64,000 nucleotides of DNA from CAKZYD01 sp039814715 (GCA_039814715.1 JBCCAR010000006.1:1-64000); one strand, 5' to 3'; shown: positions 27,519 to 36,602, counted from the first letter of the stretch. Notes: generated by a model not told the origin, from the letters alone. Translations and numbers: made by a program.

Positions 27519-27590
27519 CGACTCGCTTAGCGTACTTTGTGGCTTGGCAAGGCTTTATCGCCCATTCATACTATATATTGAGGTTCTAAT

Positions 27591-28307
27591 ATGTATTCGA
27601 AACCAAAACTACCAAATGTAGAGACGATGTGGCGCCAGCTTTTGCCGCTGGCGGCGGCGGCCCTGCTTGGGCTTACCGCCTGCGGAGATGCCAAGGCCCC
27701 TGAGGCGAAGGCTGAGGTGGATATGTCTTTGCCGCGCGCAGAGCCTGGCACAGACTTTACTGAGGGCTATGAGAAGACAGAGCTCGGCTGGGTCACTGGC
27801 GCAAAGGATGCGCCGGTCACAGTGATCGAATATGGGTCTTTCACGTGCGGCGGCTGCGCTGGGTTTCACTATCAAATCGAACCCCAGCTCATGGAAGAGT
27901 TCGTTAAAACCGGCTATGTACAATTTGAGTTTCGCAGCTTTACCCGCAATGAGCCCGATATTCTCGCTACCTTGATTGCCGAATGCCTTGGGCCAACAAA
28001 GTTTAAGGGCATTAAAAACCTCTATTTCACCAGCATTCAAAAATGGCTAAAGTCTCCCAACCCCAATGACTATGTGGCGGAGATGGCGCGCAAGGCGGGC
28101 GTGAGCAGTGCTGCATTTCGCCGCTGCGCGACCGATACCGAGCAACGCGAAAAGATCGCTGGCCAGACACAAGAAGCACAAAAGCTGTATTCTGACCCTG
28201 ATGGCTATTTCAGAACACCAAGCGTGATTATTGGCGGTCAGAAAGTCGAAGGCGGCAATAGCTGGGATGGCCTATCAAACGCGATTGAAGGCGCCTTGCG
28301 CTCATGA
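27591..28307 (+). CDS. DsbA-family thioredoxin-fold lipoprotein
   Basis: 238 aa. The signal (MWRQLLPLAAAALLGLTAC from residue 13) ends in a lipobox, so the protein is likely anchored in the periplasm. The active site is FTCGGCAGFH: CxxC with GG between the cysteines, where DsbA-type proteins usually have PH or GH. A helical insertion and the cis-Pro region TPSVIIGGQKVEGG complete the DsbA fold. Start uncertain: ATG 27591 has GAGG at 8 bases, whereas ATG 27627 gives a more typical signal length. A possible promoter is TTGGCA-N17-CATACT starting near 27545. It precedes smc by 27 bases. Confidence 0.88.
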   Translation: MYSKPKLPNVETMWRQLLPLAAAALLGLTACGDAKAPEAKAEVDMSLPRAEPGTDFTEGYEKTELGWVTGAKDAPVTVIEYGSFTCGGCAGFHYQIEPQLMEEFVKTGYVQFEFRSFTRNEPDILATLIAECLGPTKFKGIKNLYFTSIQKWLKSPNPNDYVAEMARKAGVSSAAFRRCATDTEQREKIAGQTQEAQKLYSDPDGYFRTPSVIIGGQKVEGGNSWDGLSNAIEGALRS

Positions 28308-28334
28308 TGCGCATCGCGCAAAAGGCAGGGGTGG

Positions 28335-31300
28335 ATGCAGTTTAAGCGCCTGCGCCTTGCTGGATTTAAATCCTTTGTCGATCCCACGGAACTGTGGATC
28401 GAGCCTGGGCTAACAGGCATTGTCGGACCCAATGGCTGCGGCAAGTCTAACTTGCTAGAAGCGCTGCGCTGGGTGATGGGGGAAAGTCGGCCCAAATCCT
28501 TGCGCGGCGGCGGCATGGAAGATGTGATCTTTGCTGGAACAGACACACGGCCCCGGCGCAATTTAGCCGATGTCACGCTGCTCATTGATAACGCTGATCG
28601 CACGGCCCCTGCGCAATATAATGAACTCAGCGATTTAGAAGTCAGCCGCCGTATTGAGCGTGATTTAGGGTCGCTCTATAAAATCAATGGCGGTGATGTG
28701 CGCCAAAAAGATGTGCAATTGCTGTTTGCGGACGCAGCAACAGGCGCTACGTCTCCGGCGCTGGTGAGCCAAGGGCGTGTTGGCGCACTCATCAATTCCA
28801 AGCCGCAAGAGCGCCGCCAATTACTGGAAGATGCAGCTGGCATCTCGGGCCTGCACAGCCGCCGCAAGGAAGCAGAACAAAAGCTCAAGGCCGCTGGCAC
28901 CAACCTAGAACGGCTGGAAGACGTGCTGCTGCGCATGGATGGCCAGGCCAACGCACTGCGCCGGCAAGCCAAACAAGCTGTGCGCTACCGCACACTGTCT
29001 GACCTTATCCGCGCACTCGAAGCGCAGCTGCTCTATGCCCAGTGGCGCGCCGCGCGGCGGCGGGTGGAAACGGCGCGCCAGGCATTTGATGAGGCTGAAA
29101 TGGCCGTTGCAAAGGCGACAGGCGTTGCGGCGCAAGTGGCTAAGCTACAAGCGGCAATCGCTGCCGACATGCCTGTCCTGCGCCAAAACGAGGCGGAAGC
29201 CGCCGCTGGCCTATCGCGCCTGGAAGCCCAAGCAGCGACGCTTCACGCAGAAAAAGAACGCCTTGGCACCTTGCAAAGTGACTTGGCCCGCCGGCTAGAT
29301 GACGCCGATAAAGACCAAGCGCGCGAGGCGGACTATGCGCGCGATGCGGCAGGTGCACTGGAGAAAGCGCAGGCCGATATTACGCGCTTGAGCGATGCCA
29401 TGGCGGGTGACGGGCCGCGCGCCGAGACGCTGAAAGAGGCGCTAAAGACCGCGCAAGATGGCGCTTCAGCAGCGCAGGCAAAGCTAGATGATGCAACACA
29501 GGCGCTAGCGCAAGCAAAAGCGCGCGATGAAACAACGCGCGGCGCGCTTCGAGCAGCTGAAAGCGACCTGGACCAAACTAAACGCGCCTTAGAGCATCAA
29601 CGCACCAGCCATGGCGCAATGAGCCAGAATGCAGACGCGCGCAGCGCGCTTGGCGAAACCCAAGCAATGCTCGATTCGGCAGAGGACGCTGCTGAAAAGG
29701 CACAAACAGCGTTTGAAGCCGCCCAAAGCAAGGAAGAAAAGACCCAGCAAAGCTTGCGCGAATGCCAAGAGCGCGCCGATGATGCAAAATCGGCCCTACG
29801 GCGGCTAGAGAGCGAAATCAGCGGCGTTAAAGCAGCGCTATCTGCCAGCAGCCAAAGCGGCGCGCGTACGCCCATTGCAGACCTCATCACCATAGACCTT
29901 GGCTTTGAGCGCGCCCTGGGCGCCGCGCTAGGCGATGGTCTCGATCTACCAATTGATGAAGGCACCCGCCATTGGCGCGCCAGTGCCCCAGTGCAAGACG
30001 ATCCCGCCCTACCGGACGCTCTCACCCCTTTAAGCGCCAAAGTGAGCGCAGCGGCGCATCTGGGGCGGCGCCTGGCACAAACTGGAATTGCCGAAACGAA
30101 AGCGCAGGCTGAAGCGCTGATGAGCGCGCTGAAACCAGGCCAACAGATTGTCACCCAAGAGGGCGGCCTGTGGCGCTGGGATGGGCTGCGCGCGAGCGCA
30201 GATGCTCCCACACAGGCCTCTTTAAGGCTGGCGCAGCGCAACCATTTAAAGTCCTTAGAAAGCCAGCTACCCGACATTGCAGGCAAAGCAGCGACCGCGG
30301 AACAAACTGTGTCCGAAGCGAAAGCAGGCCTCGACCAAGTAAAGTCAGCCCGGGTTCAAACACGCGCGGCGCTAGAACAAGCAACTCAAGCCGCCCAAAA
30401 AGCGCGGCGGACCATGCGCGAGGCTGAAACTCAAAGCCGCGCCATGGTGGAAAAACTCTCCACCAGCGCTGCCCTACTTGAAAGCCGGAAGGAAGCGGTG
30501 ACAAAAGCAGCAGGCGCCTTAACCGCCGCGCAAACGGCCGCGGGCGCATTGCCAGACCTGACAGATCAACATGGCGCCATAGAGCGCCAGCGCGGGGCCC
30601 TCAATAGCTTAAGGGCAAAACTGGCAGATACGCGCGCCCGCTATGATAGCCATATTGCAGCTGCCCAAGGACGCAAGCGCGCCCATGAACGCGCGCTCTT
30701 TGAGCGCAAGCAATGGCAAGACCGTGCGCAAAAGGCGAATGCTCAAAAGGAGGCTCTGGCAGAACGGCGCGCGCAAATCGCTACCGCACTGGAAGAGCTG
30801 AAACACAAACCTAAAGAGATAGAAAAGCGGCAAGCAGCCTTGGGCGACAGCCTCGAAGAGATGCGCGAAAAACGGCGCCGCGCCGCGGATGCCTTGGCGC
30901 AGAAAGAAACAGAGATGCGCGAGCATGACAGCGCGCGCACCAAAGCCCAGGAAGCCCTTTCGCTGACCCGGGAAGCACGCGGGCGCTGCGAAGCTGAGGC
31001 AAGTGCCGCAAGCGCTAGCCTCGAAGAAATAGCCCAGCGCTGCGAAAGCCAATTCAACCAAGCGCCAGCGCAGCTCCTAGACCTCGCAAAGGTCGAGAGC
31101 GAAGACGATATTCGCGGCGCTGGCGAGATTTCAGCTGACATTGAACGGCGTAAGCTCGAGCGCGAACGCCTCGGCGCGGTTAACCTACGCGCTGATATTG
31201 AACTGCAAGAGCTGGAAGAAGAAGCCGCGCGGTTGCGCGCTGAAAAAGACGAGCTAGAAACAGCCATCGCACGCCTGCGCGGCGCTATTGGTTCGCTCAA

Positions 31301-31796
31301 CCGTGAAGGCCGCACGCGCTTGATGACAGCGTTTGATGAGGTCAATGCACATTTCGGGCAGCTCTTTACGACGCTGTTTGGTGGCGGCAGCGCGCATATC
31401 AAGCTCATTGAATCAGACGATCCGCTCGAAGCAGGCCTCGAAATCATGGCGAGCCCGCCAGGCAAGAAGCTGCAAGCGCTGTCCCTCCTGTCGGGCGGGG
31501 AACAAGCGCTGACAGCGCTGAGCTTAATCTTCGCTGTGTTTATGACGAATCCAGCCCCAATCTGCGTGCTCGATGAAGTCGATGCACCACTCGATGACGC
31601 AAATGTGGAGCGCTTTTGCACCCTGCTGGAAGAGATGGTGGGTCTCACCAAGACACGGTTTTTGATCGTCACGCACAACGCGCTGACCATGAGCCGGATG
31701 CACCGCTTATTCGGCGTCACAATGGCCGAACGCGGCGTATCCCAGCTTGTCTCGGTCGATCTGCAGCAGGCCGAAACTATGGTTGCGGCCGAGTAA
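28335..31796 (+). CDS. smc: Chromosome segregation ATPase SMC
   Basis: 1153 aa, the condensin core. Walker A is GPNGCGKSNLLEALRW (residues about 33-48). Two long coiled coils rich in Ala, Gln, Glu and Lys (about 170-490 and 660-990) flank a hinge near 500-640. The C-terminal head has the ABC signature LSLLSGGEQALTALSL and Walker B ICVLDEVDAPLDDANV. It should act with ScpA and ScpB, which are not in the window. The low-complexity coils explain the many overlapping open frames on the opposite strand here. Full length, ATG start. Confidence 0.96.
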   Translation: MQFKRLRLAGFKSFVDPTELWIEPGLTGIVGPNGCGKSNLLEALRWVMGESRPKSLRGGGMEDVIFAGTDTRPRRNLADVTLLIDNADRTAPAQYNELSDLEVSRRIERDLGSLYKINGGDVRQKDVQLLFADAATGATSPALVSQGRVGALINSKPQERRQLLEDAAGISGLHSRRKEAEQKLKAAGTNLERLEDVLLRMDGQANALRRQAKQAVRYRTLSDLIRALEAQLLYAQWRAARRRVETARQAFDEAEMAVAKATGVAAQVAKLQAAIAADMPVLRQNEAEAAAGLSRLEAQAATLHAEKERLGTLQSDLARRLDDADKDQAREADYARDAAGALEKAQADITRLSDAMAGDGPRAETLKEALKTAQDGASAAQAKLDDATQALAQAKARDETTRGALRAAESDLDQTKRALEHQRTSHGAMSQNADARSALGETQAMLDSAEDAAEKAQTAFEAAQSKEEKTQQSLRECQERADDAKSALRRLESEISGVKAALSASSQSGARTPIADLITIDLGFERALGAALGDGLDLPIDEGTRHWRASAPVQDDPALPDALTPLSAKVSAAAHLGRRLAQTGIAETKAQAEALMSALKPGQQIVTQEGGLWRWDGLRASADAPTQASLRLAQRNHLKSLESQLPDIAGKAATAEQTVSEAKAGLDQVKSARVQTRAALEQATQAAQKARRTMREAETQSRAMVEKLSTSAALLESRKEAVTKAAGALTAAQTAAGALPDLTDQHGAIERQRGALNSLRAKLADTRARYDSHIAAAQGRKRAHERALFERKQWQDRAQKANAQKEALAERRAQIATALEELKHKPKEIEKRQAALGDSLEEMREKRRRAADALAQKETEMREHDSARTKAQEALSLTREARGRCEAEASAASASLEEIAQRCESQFNQAPAQLLDLAKVESEDDIRGAGEISADIERRKLERERLGAVNLRADIELQELEEEAARLRAEKDELETAIARLRGAIGSLNREGRTRLMTAFDEVNAHFGQLFTTLFGGGSAHIKLIESDDPLEAGLEIMASPPGKKLQALSLLSGGEQALTALSLIFAVFMTNPAPICVLDEVDAPLDDANVERFCTLLEEMVGLTKTRFLIVTHNALTMSRMHRLFGVTMAERGVSQLVSVDLQQAETMVAAE

Positions 31797-31831
31797 ATTA
31801 AAAAACTGTTTTATTTCAAGGCGTTATATAG

Positions 31832-31850
31832 AATGCCGCGCTGCGGCATT
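31832..31850 (+). terminator. Hairpin after smc
   Basis: AATGCCGC (31832-31839), loop GCT, GCGGCATT (31843-31850) is a perfect 8-bp stem 36 bases past the smc stop, followed by TGGCTT. The U-richness is modest, so it is at best a leaky terminator. It sits directly ahead of the atp promoter. Confidence 0.4.
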
Positions 31851-31854
31851 TGGC

Positions 31855-31883
31855 TTGACTTGGCCAAGCCCGCTCCATATGGT
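31855..31883 (+). promoter_or_regulatory. Candidate atp operon promoter
   Basis: TTGACT (31855-31860), exactly 17 bases, then TATGGT (31878-31883). This is the best sigma-70-type match in the gap, 43 bases before atpI, and would drive the five-gene F0 operon. Confidence 0.5.
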
Positions 31884-31926
31884 GCGCGCGACTTTATGCA
31901 CAAGGTCACAAGGGGCCGCCCCCTGC

Positions 31927-32280
31927 ATGACAAAGCCCAGCAAGGACGCTGCAAACCGCTCCAAAAAAGGTGCGGATTTCAAGGATCGTCTCAGCCAGGC
32001 GCAAGATCGCCAGCGCGAAAAAACCGCTGCGGCATCAAGCGTAGATGGCACGGCAATGGGCATCGGCATGCGGCTCAGTGTGGAGCTGGTGGTGGCCACA
32101 GTGATGGGCGGCGCTTTGGGCTATGCTTTTGATTGGGCCCTGGGAACCTCGCCATGGCTTTTGATTGTGATGGTGCTAGTCGGCGCGGCAGCTGGGGTTC
32201 GCAACATGCTGCGCGCAACTGATGAAATTACCCGGGCGCAGGAAAAAACTGCACACGGTGATGGTGAAGATGAAGTGTAA
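31927..32280 (+). CDS. atpI: F0F1 ATP synthase subunit I (AtpI)
   Basis: 117 aa. A polar, lysine-rich N-terminus (MTKPSKDAANRSKKGADFKDR) is followed by two transmembrane helices, about 50-68 (GMRLSVELVVATVMGGALG) and 76-96, the AtpI/Gene1 topology. AtpI assists c-ring assembly or Mg uptake in other bacteria and is not essential. The start ATG 31927 is chosen over longer upstream frames, which would run into smc. First gene of the F0 operon. Confidence 0.88.
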   Translation: MTKPSKDAANRSKKGADFKDRLSQAQDRQREKTAAASSVDGTAMGIGMRLSVELVVATVMGGALGYAFDWALGTSPWLLIVMVLVGAAAGVRNMLRATDEITRAQEKTAHGDGEDEV

Positions 32281-32324
32281 CCGCCGCGGCACAGACCCGG
32301 CGGTCTAGAAGGGACGATACACAG

Positions 32325-33074
32325 GTGGCGGCAAATCCACTCGACCAGTTTAAGCTGCAAAACAAATTTGAACTGAGTCTCGGCGGGCTTGATGCCTCCA
32401 TTACAAACTCAGCGGTCTGGATGATCGGCATCGTCGCGGTGACGTCTCTTGGTCTGCTTTGGGCCATGCGCCGCGCAGAGATGGTCCCCGGGCGCAGCCA
32501 ATCTGTGGCGGAGATGCTCTATGAGTTTATCGCCGGCATGGTCAAAGACAACATTGGCGCCGGCGGGCGACCCTTTTTCCCGTTCATCTTCTCTCTCTTC
32601 ATGTTCATTTTGGTCGCAAACCTGGCTGGCATGGTGCCGTATGGCTTTACCGTGACCAGCCACTTGGCCGTTACCATGGCCTTTGCTGTTTTCATTTTTG
32701 TGCTTGTCATTGTCGTCGGCCTTATGCGCCACGGCCTGCATTTCTTTAGTCTATTTTTGCCCCCTGGCACGCCCATCTTTTTAGTGCCGCTCATCGTACC
32801 GATTGAAGTGATTTCCTTCTTCTCGCGGCCGGTGACCCTTGGCGTACGCTTGTTTGCCAATATGACAGCCGGACACATCCTGATGAAGGTGTTTGCAGGC
32901 TTTATCATTTCCATGGCCGCTGCGGGCGGCGCTGTCGCCTTTATCAGCTGGCTTCCCTTTGTGGCCAATGTGGCTGTGACAGCCCTTGAGATGCTGGTCG
33001 CAGCGGTCCAAGCTTATGTTTTCGCGCTCCTCACCTGCGTTTACTTAAACGACGCGGTGAACTTGGAGCACTAA
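32325..33074 (+). CDS. atpB: ATP synthase F0 subunit a
   Basis: 249 aa, the stator half of the proton channel. Five to six transmembrane helices are apparent. The essential Arg lies in FSRPVTLGVRLFANMTAGHILMKV (helix 4, about residue 180), and the last helix reads LEMLVAAVQAYVFALLTCVYL, with the channel Gln. GTG start at 32325, 44 bases after atpI. Confidence 0.96.
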   Translation: MAANPLDQFKLQNKFELSLGGLDASITNSAVWMIGIVAVTSLGLLWAMRRAEMVPGRSQSVAEMLYEFIAGMVKDNIGAGGRPFFPFIFSLFMFILVANLAGMVPYGFTVTSHLAVTMAFAVFIFVLVIVVGLMRHGLHFFSLFLPPGTPIFLVPLIVPIEVISFFSRPVTLGVRLFANMTAGHILMKVFAGFIISMAAAGGAVAFISWLPFVANVAVTALEMLVAAVQAYVFALLTCVYLNDAVNLEH

Positions 33075-33123
33075 GGTTTTTCACTTTTGACACAACAGAA
33101 ATGATTCGCAGAAAGGAACTATC

Positions 33124-33348
33124 ATGGACGTAGAAGCAGCAAAATATATCGCGGCCGGTCTGGCAACGATTGGCATGGGCGGCGCCGGTATCGGTGTGGG
33201 CATCATCTTTGGCAACTATCTGTCAGGCGCCCTTCGCAACCCATCCGCCGCTGACCAGCTCTTCGCGCGGGTCATCTTTGGCTTTGCCGTGACCGAGGCA
33301 CTGGGCATCTTCTCCTTCCTCGTCGCGTTGCTTGCCCTCTTCGGCTAA
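33124..33348 (+). CDS. atpE: ATP synthase F0 subunit c
   Basis: 74-aa hairpin that forms the rotor ring. Helix 1 carries [16 protein letters not shown] (glycine-packing motif), the polar loop is RNPSA, and helix 2, [19 protein letters not shown], has the proton-binding Glu at residue 58. I see none of the extra polar residues of a sodium site, so it is probably proton-driven. AGAAAGGAACTATC precedes the start. Followed by an intercistronic hairpin. Confidence 0.97.
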   Translation: MDVEAAKYIAAGLATIGMGGAGIGVGIIFGNYLSGALRNPSAADQLFARVIFGFAVTEALGIFSFLVALLALFG

Positions 33349-33398
33349 AATGCGGCGCACCAGATGGCCGGTGCTGTTTGGTCGCTTTGAAAAGCAAC

Positions 33399-33426
33399 GC
33401 TATCCGCTTCTACTTGGGCGGATAGC
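33399..33426 (+). promoter_or_regulatory. Intercistronic hairpin between atpE and atpF'
   Basis: GCTATCCGC (33399-33407) and GCGGATAGC (33418-33426) form a perfect 9-bp stem with a 10-base loop in the 104-base gap after atpE. No T-run follows, so it is not a standard terminator. As c subunits are needed in many copies per complex, such a stem could protect the 3' end of an atpE-containing message or mark a processing site (inference). Confidence 0.5.
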
Positions 33427-33452
33427 CGGAACGGAACGATAAGGCAGTGTCA

Positions 33453-34046
33453 ATGCAGACACATACACAATACCCCTTGGCCATGATGGCGGCAGACAGC
33501 TCAGAGCTGACGGCCACTGTTGGCGTTGATCTAGCGCCCACAAAAGCCGGACTACCGCAATTCGATCCGGCTGTCTTTGGGCCGCAGATCGTCTGGCTGG
33601 TCATCACTTTTGGTGTATTTTATTTCCTCATGTCGCGGCTCGTTCTGCCCAAAATAGGCGATGTCTTAGAAGACCGGGAAGAACGTATCGCTGATGATTT
33701 GGACCAAGCGCAGCAGCTCAGCCAAGAAGCCGCAAGCGTTCAAGATACGTTCGAAGGCTCGCTAACGGAGGCGCGGGCTGAATCGATGCAGACGATTGCA
33801 GCCGCCCGCGCGGAGGCTCAAGCGCAAATTGATGCCGAGATGGCTAAGTTGGAAGACAGCTTGGCGGCGCAAGCAGGCAAAGCAGAAGCGCGCATCGCGT
33901 CTGAAACAGCCGCTGCGCTTGAAGAGCTAGAAGGCGTGGCAACAGATGCCTGCCATGACATTCTTGCCAAACTTATCAATACAGACATGGACAGCGCAGC
34001 AATCAAAGCTGCGGTCAAGGCAGAAATCAGCGGGAGGGGCGCATGA
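33453..34046 (+). CDS. atpF': ATP synthase F0 subunit b'
   Basis: 197 aa. After a 50-residue N-terminal extension comes one transmembrane segment (VWLVITFGVFYFLMSRLVL) and a long charged helix (VLEDREERIADDLDQAQQLSQ and onward), the peripheral-stalk b-type architecture. The paired b and b' genes are characteristic of photosynthetic bacteria and alphaproteobacteria. ATG 33453 is preferred because AAGG lies 8 bases upstream; GTG 33447 is too close to it. Overlaps atpF by 4 bases (ATGA). Confidence 0.93.
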   Translation: MQTHTQYPLAMMAADSSELTATVGVDLAPTKAGLPQFDPAVFGPQIVWLVITFGVFYFLMSRLVLPKIGDVLEDREERIADDLDQAQQLSQEAASVQDTFEGSLTEARAESMQTIAAARAEAQAQIDAEMAKLEDSLAAQAGKAEARIASETAAALEELEGVATDACHDILAKLINTDMDSAAIKAAVKAEISGRGA

Positions 34047-34582
34047 CCTTCATCTCAGCCGCGCACGCCGCCAGTGAAGCAGGCGCCCACACGCCGTTTT
34101 ACGCCGACACATCCTTTTTGGTCGGCGCCTCTGTCGTTACCTTTCTAGCCGTCTTAGTCTATTTAGGCGTCCATAAAACCATGGCGAAAGCTTTGGATGA
34201 CCGGGCGGCAAAAATTCAAGGCGAGCTTGATGACGCGCGCAAACTGAAAGAAGAAGCCCAGTCACTGCTGGCCCAGCATCAGCGCCGCCAACGTGAAGCG
34301 TCTAAAGAGGCTGGCGAAATCCTGGCTCACGCGACCGAGGAAGCCAAGGCTATCCGTGCGGAAGTCAAGGGCGAGGTTAAAACCATGGTTGAGCGCCGCA
34401 CACGTCTGGCGGAAGACCGCATCAAAGCGGCTGAAGCCGCCGCGGTTAAAGATGTGCGTAAAGTGGCTGTTGAAGTCGCGACAGCAGCGGCGCAAAGTGT
34501 GATAGCCAAGCACATGACAACTGACGCCCAGCAAGACAGTATCGATAAGGCGATCGGCGAACTGGACAAGAAACTGCATTAA
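34043..34582 (+). CDS. atpF: ATP synthase F0 subunit b
   Basis: 179 aa. One N-terminal transmembrane segment (TSFLVGASVVTFLAVLVYLGV) then a continuous charged coiled coil with AxLDDRAAKIQGELDDARKLKEEA, the canonical subunit b start of the stalk, and GEILAHATEEAKAIRAE. With b' it holds F1 against the rotor. Last gene of the F0 operon; the F1 genes (atpHAGDC) lie elsewhere, as usual in this class. Confidence 0.95.
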   Translation: MTFISAAHAASEAGAHTPFYADTSFLVGASVVTFLAVLVYLGVHKTMAKALDDRAAKIQGELDDARKLKEEAQSLLAQHQRRQREASKEAGEILAHATEEAKAIRAEVKGEVKTMVERRTRLAEDRIKAAEAAAVKDVRKVAVEVATAAAQSVIAKHMTTDAQQDSIDKAIGELDKKLH

Positions 34583-34603
34583 ACCGCAGATAGGGTAGCC
34601 GAC

Positions 34604-35485
34604 ATGGCCTCAGCGCCGCCTGACCCGACACCGCTAGACACCCTTATCGCTCTGCTCGATGTAGAGCAGCTCGATACGCTGTTCTTTCGCGGGCGTTCAG
34701 AATTCAGCGGCTCCATTCGCGTTTTTGGCGGCCATGTGATTGGCCAAAGCGTCGCGGCTGCTCTTAAGACTGTGGACGAAGAGCGGCACCTTCATTCCAT
34801 GCATGCCTATTTTCTAAGGCCAGGGCGCCCCAACCAGCCCATCCTCTACCAGGTCGATCCCATCCGCGATGGCGGCAGTTTTACGACCCGCCGCGTGGTG
34901 GCCTATCAGTCAGGCGAACCGATTTTTCATACCTCCCTCTCCTTTCATAGGCGCCAGGTGGGGCCAGAGCACGAAATTGATCTGGGCACGGCGCCGCAAG
35001 GGCCAGAAGGCCTCATGAGCCATGAAGAGATGTGGAAAGAGCTGCGCGAAAGTCACCCGAACCGGTTCCCTGACCTGAGCATTCCAAGCGCTATTGATGT
35101 GCGCCCGCTGCGCCTGCGCAACCCTTTAGAGCCTGTGATTACCGACCCCACAAATTGGGTCTGGATGAAAACCAAAGGCCCCTTGCCAAACGATAACACG
35201 GCGCACCAAAAGCTATTTGCCTATATGTCGGACATGCAGCTGCTCGGCACATCTCTGCAGCCCCACGCGCTGAACTTCATGGACCCGGGCCTGCAAATGG
35301 CCAGCCTCGATCACGGCATTTGGTTTCATGACGCCTTCCGCGTGGATGATTGGCTCCTCCTCTACATGGATAGCCCGGTCGCCCGCCATGCCCGCAGCTT
35401 CAACCGCGCTACGGTCTGGGATAGTACAGGGCGCCTCGTCGCCTCCACCTCACAAGAAGGCCTAATTCGACCCAAGACGCGGTGA
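34604..35485 (+). CDS. tesB: Acyl-CoA thioesterase II
   Basis: 293-aa double-hotdog thioesterase that releases free fatty acids from acyl-CoAs. FGGHVIGQSVAAALKTV and LHSMHAYFLRPGRPNQPILYQV are TesB N-half motifs. The second half has LDHGIWFHDAFRVDDWLLLYMDSP, with the catalytic Asp, and ATVWDSTGRLVASTSQEGLIR, with the Thr/Gln pair. It begins 21 bases after atpF but has its own RBS, and could be read from either the atp promoter or an internal one. Confidence 0.94.
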   Translation: MASAPPDPTPLDTLIALLDVEQLDTLFFRGRSEFSGSIRVFGGHVIGQSVAAALKTVDEERHLHSMHAYFLRPGRPNQPILYQVDPIRDGGSFTTRRVVAYQSGEPIFHTSLSFHRRQVGPEHEIDLGTAPQGPEGLMSHEEMWKELRESHPNRFPDLSIPSAIDVRPLRLRNPLEPVITDPTNWVWMKTKGPLPNDNTAHQKLFAYMSDMQLLGTSLQPHALNFMDPGLQMASLDHGIWFHDAFRVDDWLLLYMDSPVARHARSFNRATVWDSTGRLVASTSQEGLIRPKTR

Positions 35486-35672
35486 GTTTTGCGCTATGTG
35501 GTTTGACCTAGTTGACATCTTTCTGGCTGGCTGGCGCTCATCATATAACCCGTCTCCTTCCAGCAGGCAGACAAAGGCTGCGCAGAACGCGGGTCCTTTT
35601 CTATGTTGAGATTCTTGACACCTTTGAATCAGTTTAACCCCTAAGCCTTTGTTAACTAAACATTTCTCTTTT

Positions 35673-35688
35673 TGGCACGATTTTTGCT
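35673..35688 (+). promoter_or_regulatory. Consensus sigma-54 promoter for the PEP-CTERM gene
   Basis: TGGCACGATTTTTGCT fits the sigma-54 consensus TGGCAYRNNNNTTGCW at every defined position: GG of the -24 element at 35674-35675 and GC of the -12 element at 35686-35687. The predicted start is near 35699, leaving a leader of about 33 bases before the gene. PEP-CTERM genes in other bacteria are controlled by the PrsK/PrsR two-component pair with sigma-54, so this fits established biology. Confidence 0.8.
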
Positions 35689-35731
35689 ATTTTGTGGATA
35701 GTCATATTATTGAAACATGAGGGGAGTTTTT

Positions 35732-36580
35732 ATGAGGCAAACATCACTGCGGGCTATCGCAACCGCAACCGCGATGATCTGGGCGGCTCCAGCCGCGCAA
35801 GCGGATGTTTTCACATCGACAATAGACATTGAAGGCGCGGGCGTTTTTGAAAGCGGTGGCTTTTTAACGCTGGCCGATATTGAAAATACGACCGGGCTTG
35901 ATTTTAGTTTAGACCCAGTCCTGCGCGATACCATCACTGATACGCTCGGCGATGGCGCCTTCACGCTTGGATTGGCCGCTTACGCTTTTCCAGGCACGGC
36001 CGTGCTCGATCTTCCCGCCGATAGCGAACCAGCGACCTGGACGGCTTCTTTTGAAATTACGCCTGAGGGCTCTTATTCTGTTCCTGGGCAGGCCGGTGCA
36101 AGCCCAGTCCAACTACCAATTTTTGAGACACTTTCGGGCAGCGCCAACGTCAACGATCTTCTGAGTGTTCCGCCTTTTTCCATTGATGATGCCGCCAGTG
36201 TCATCGGCGGTGCATTACCCGCAGAATTAGCCGCATTGCTGCCGGTTGGCCTCAGCATCATTGAGGACCTGATTGATAATGAAATCGGCTTCTTTTTTGA
36301 CAATTCGACGGCCGTTATCTTAACGGACGATCTTAATACGCTACCAGCGTTAGTGGTGCTCACCACTGATGACGATCCGCTTGGTGAAACGGCCAACTTC
36401 CTAGACATCGACATTCCCGATATTTTGGATGCGGACGTCTTTTTCTTCGGCCAGCTCCAGCTCGAAGCGGTCACAGAAGATTTGCCGCCGCCACCGCCGC
36501 CAAGTATTGCTGAGCCGGCATCTCTAGCGCTGCTTGGTCTTGGTTTAACAGGCCTTGGGCTGGCACGCCGCCGCCGCTAA
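35732..36580 (+). CDS. PEP-CTERM exported protein
   Basis: 282 aa. An N-terminal signal peptide (MRQTSLRAIATATAMIWAAPAAQA, cleavage after AQA) is followed by an acidic, Asp/Leu-rich mature domain without a recognisable fold. A PPPPPP linker then leads to a classic C-terminal sorting signal: EPASLALLGLGLTGLGLARRRR (Pro motif, hydrophobic helix, basic end). Exosortase should cleave there for export to the surface or matrix. Few or no cysteines. ATG 35732 is chosen because GGGGAG lies 5 bases upstream; the ATG at 35717 overlaps that RBS. It is not an obvious paralogue of the two PEP-CTERM genes at 42-44 kb. Confidence 0.88.
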   Translation: MRQTSLRAIATATAMIWAAPAAQADVFTSTIDIEGAGVFESGGFLTLADIENTTGLDFSLDPVLRDTITDTLGDGAFTLGLAAYAFPGTAVLDLPADSEPATWTASFEITPEGSYSVPGQAGASPVQLPIFETLSGSANVNDLLSVPPFSIDDAASVIGGALPAELAALLPVGLSIIEDLIDNEIGFFFDNSTAVILTDDLNTLPALVVLTTDDDPLGETANFLDIDIPDILDADVFFFGQLQLEAVTEDLPPPPPPSIAEPASLALLGLGLTGLGLARRRR

Positions 36581-36602
36581 CAGCGGGAAACATAGCGACC
36601 TT

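Noticed and set aside
28335..31796. Several long minus-strand frames opposite smc
   Set aside because: They arise from the Ala/Gln/Glu-rich coiled-coil codons of smc; their Ser/Arg-rich translations resemble no protein family.
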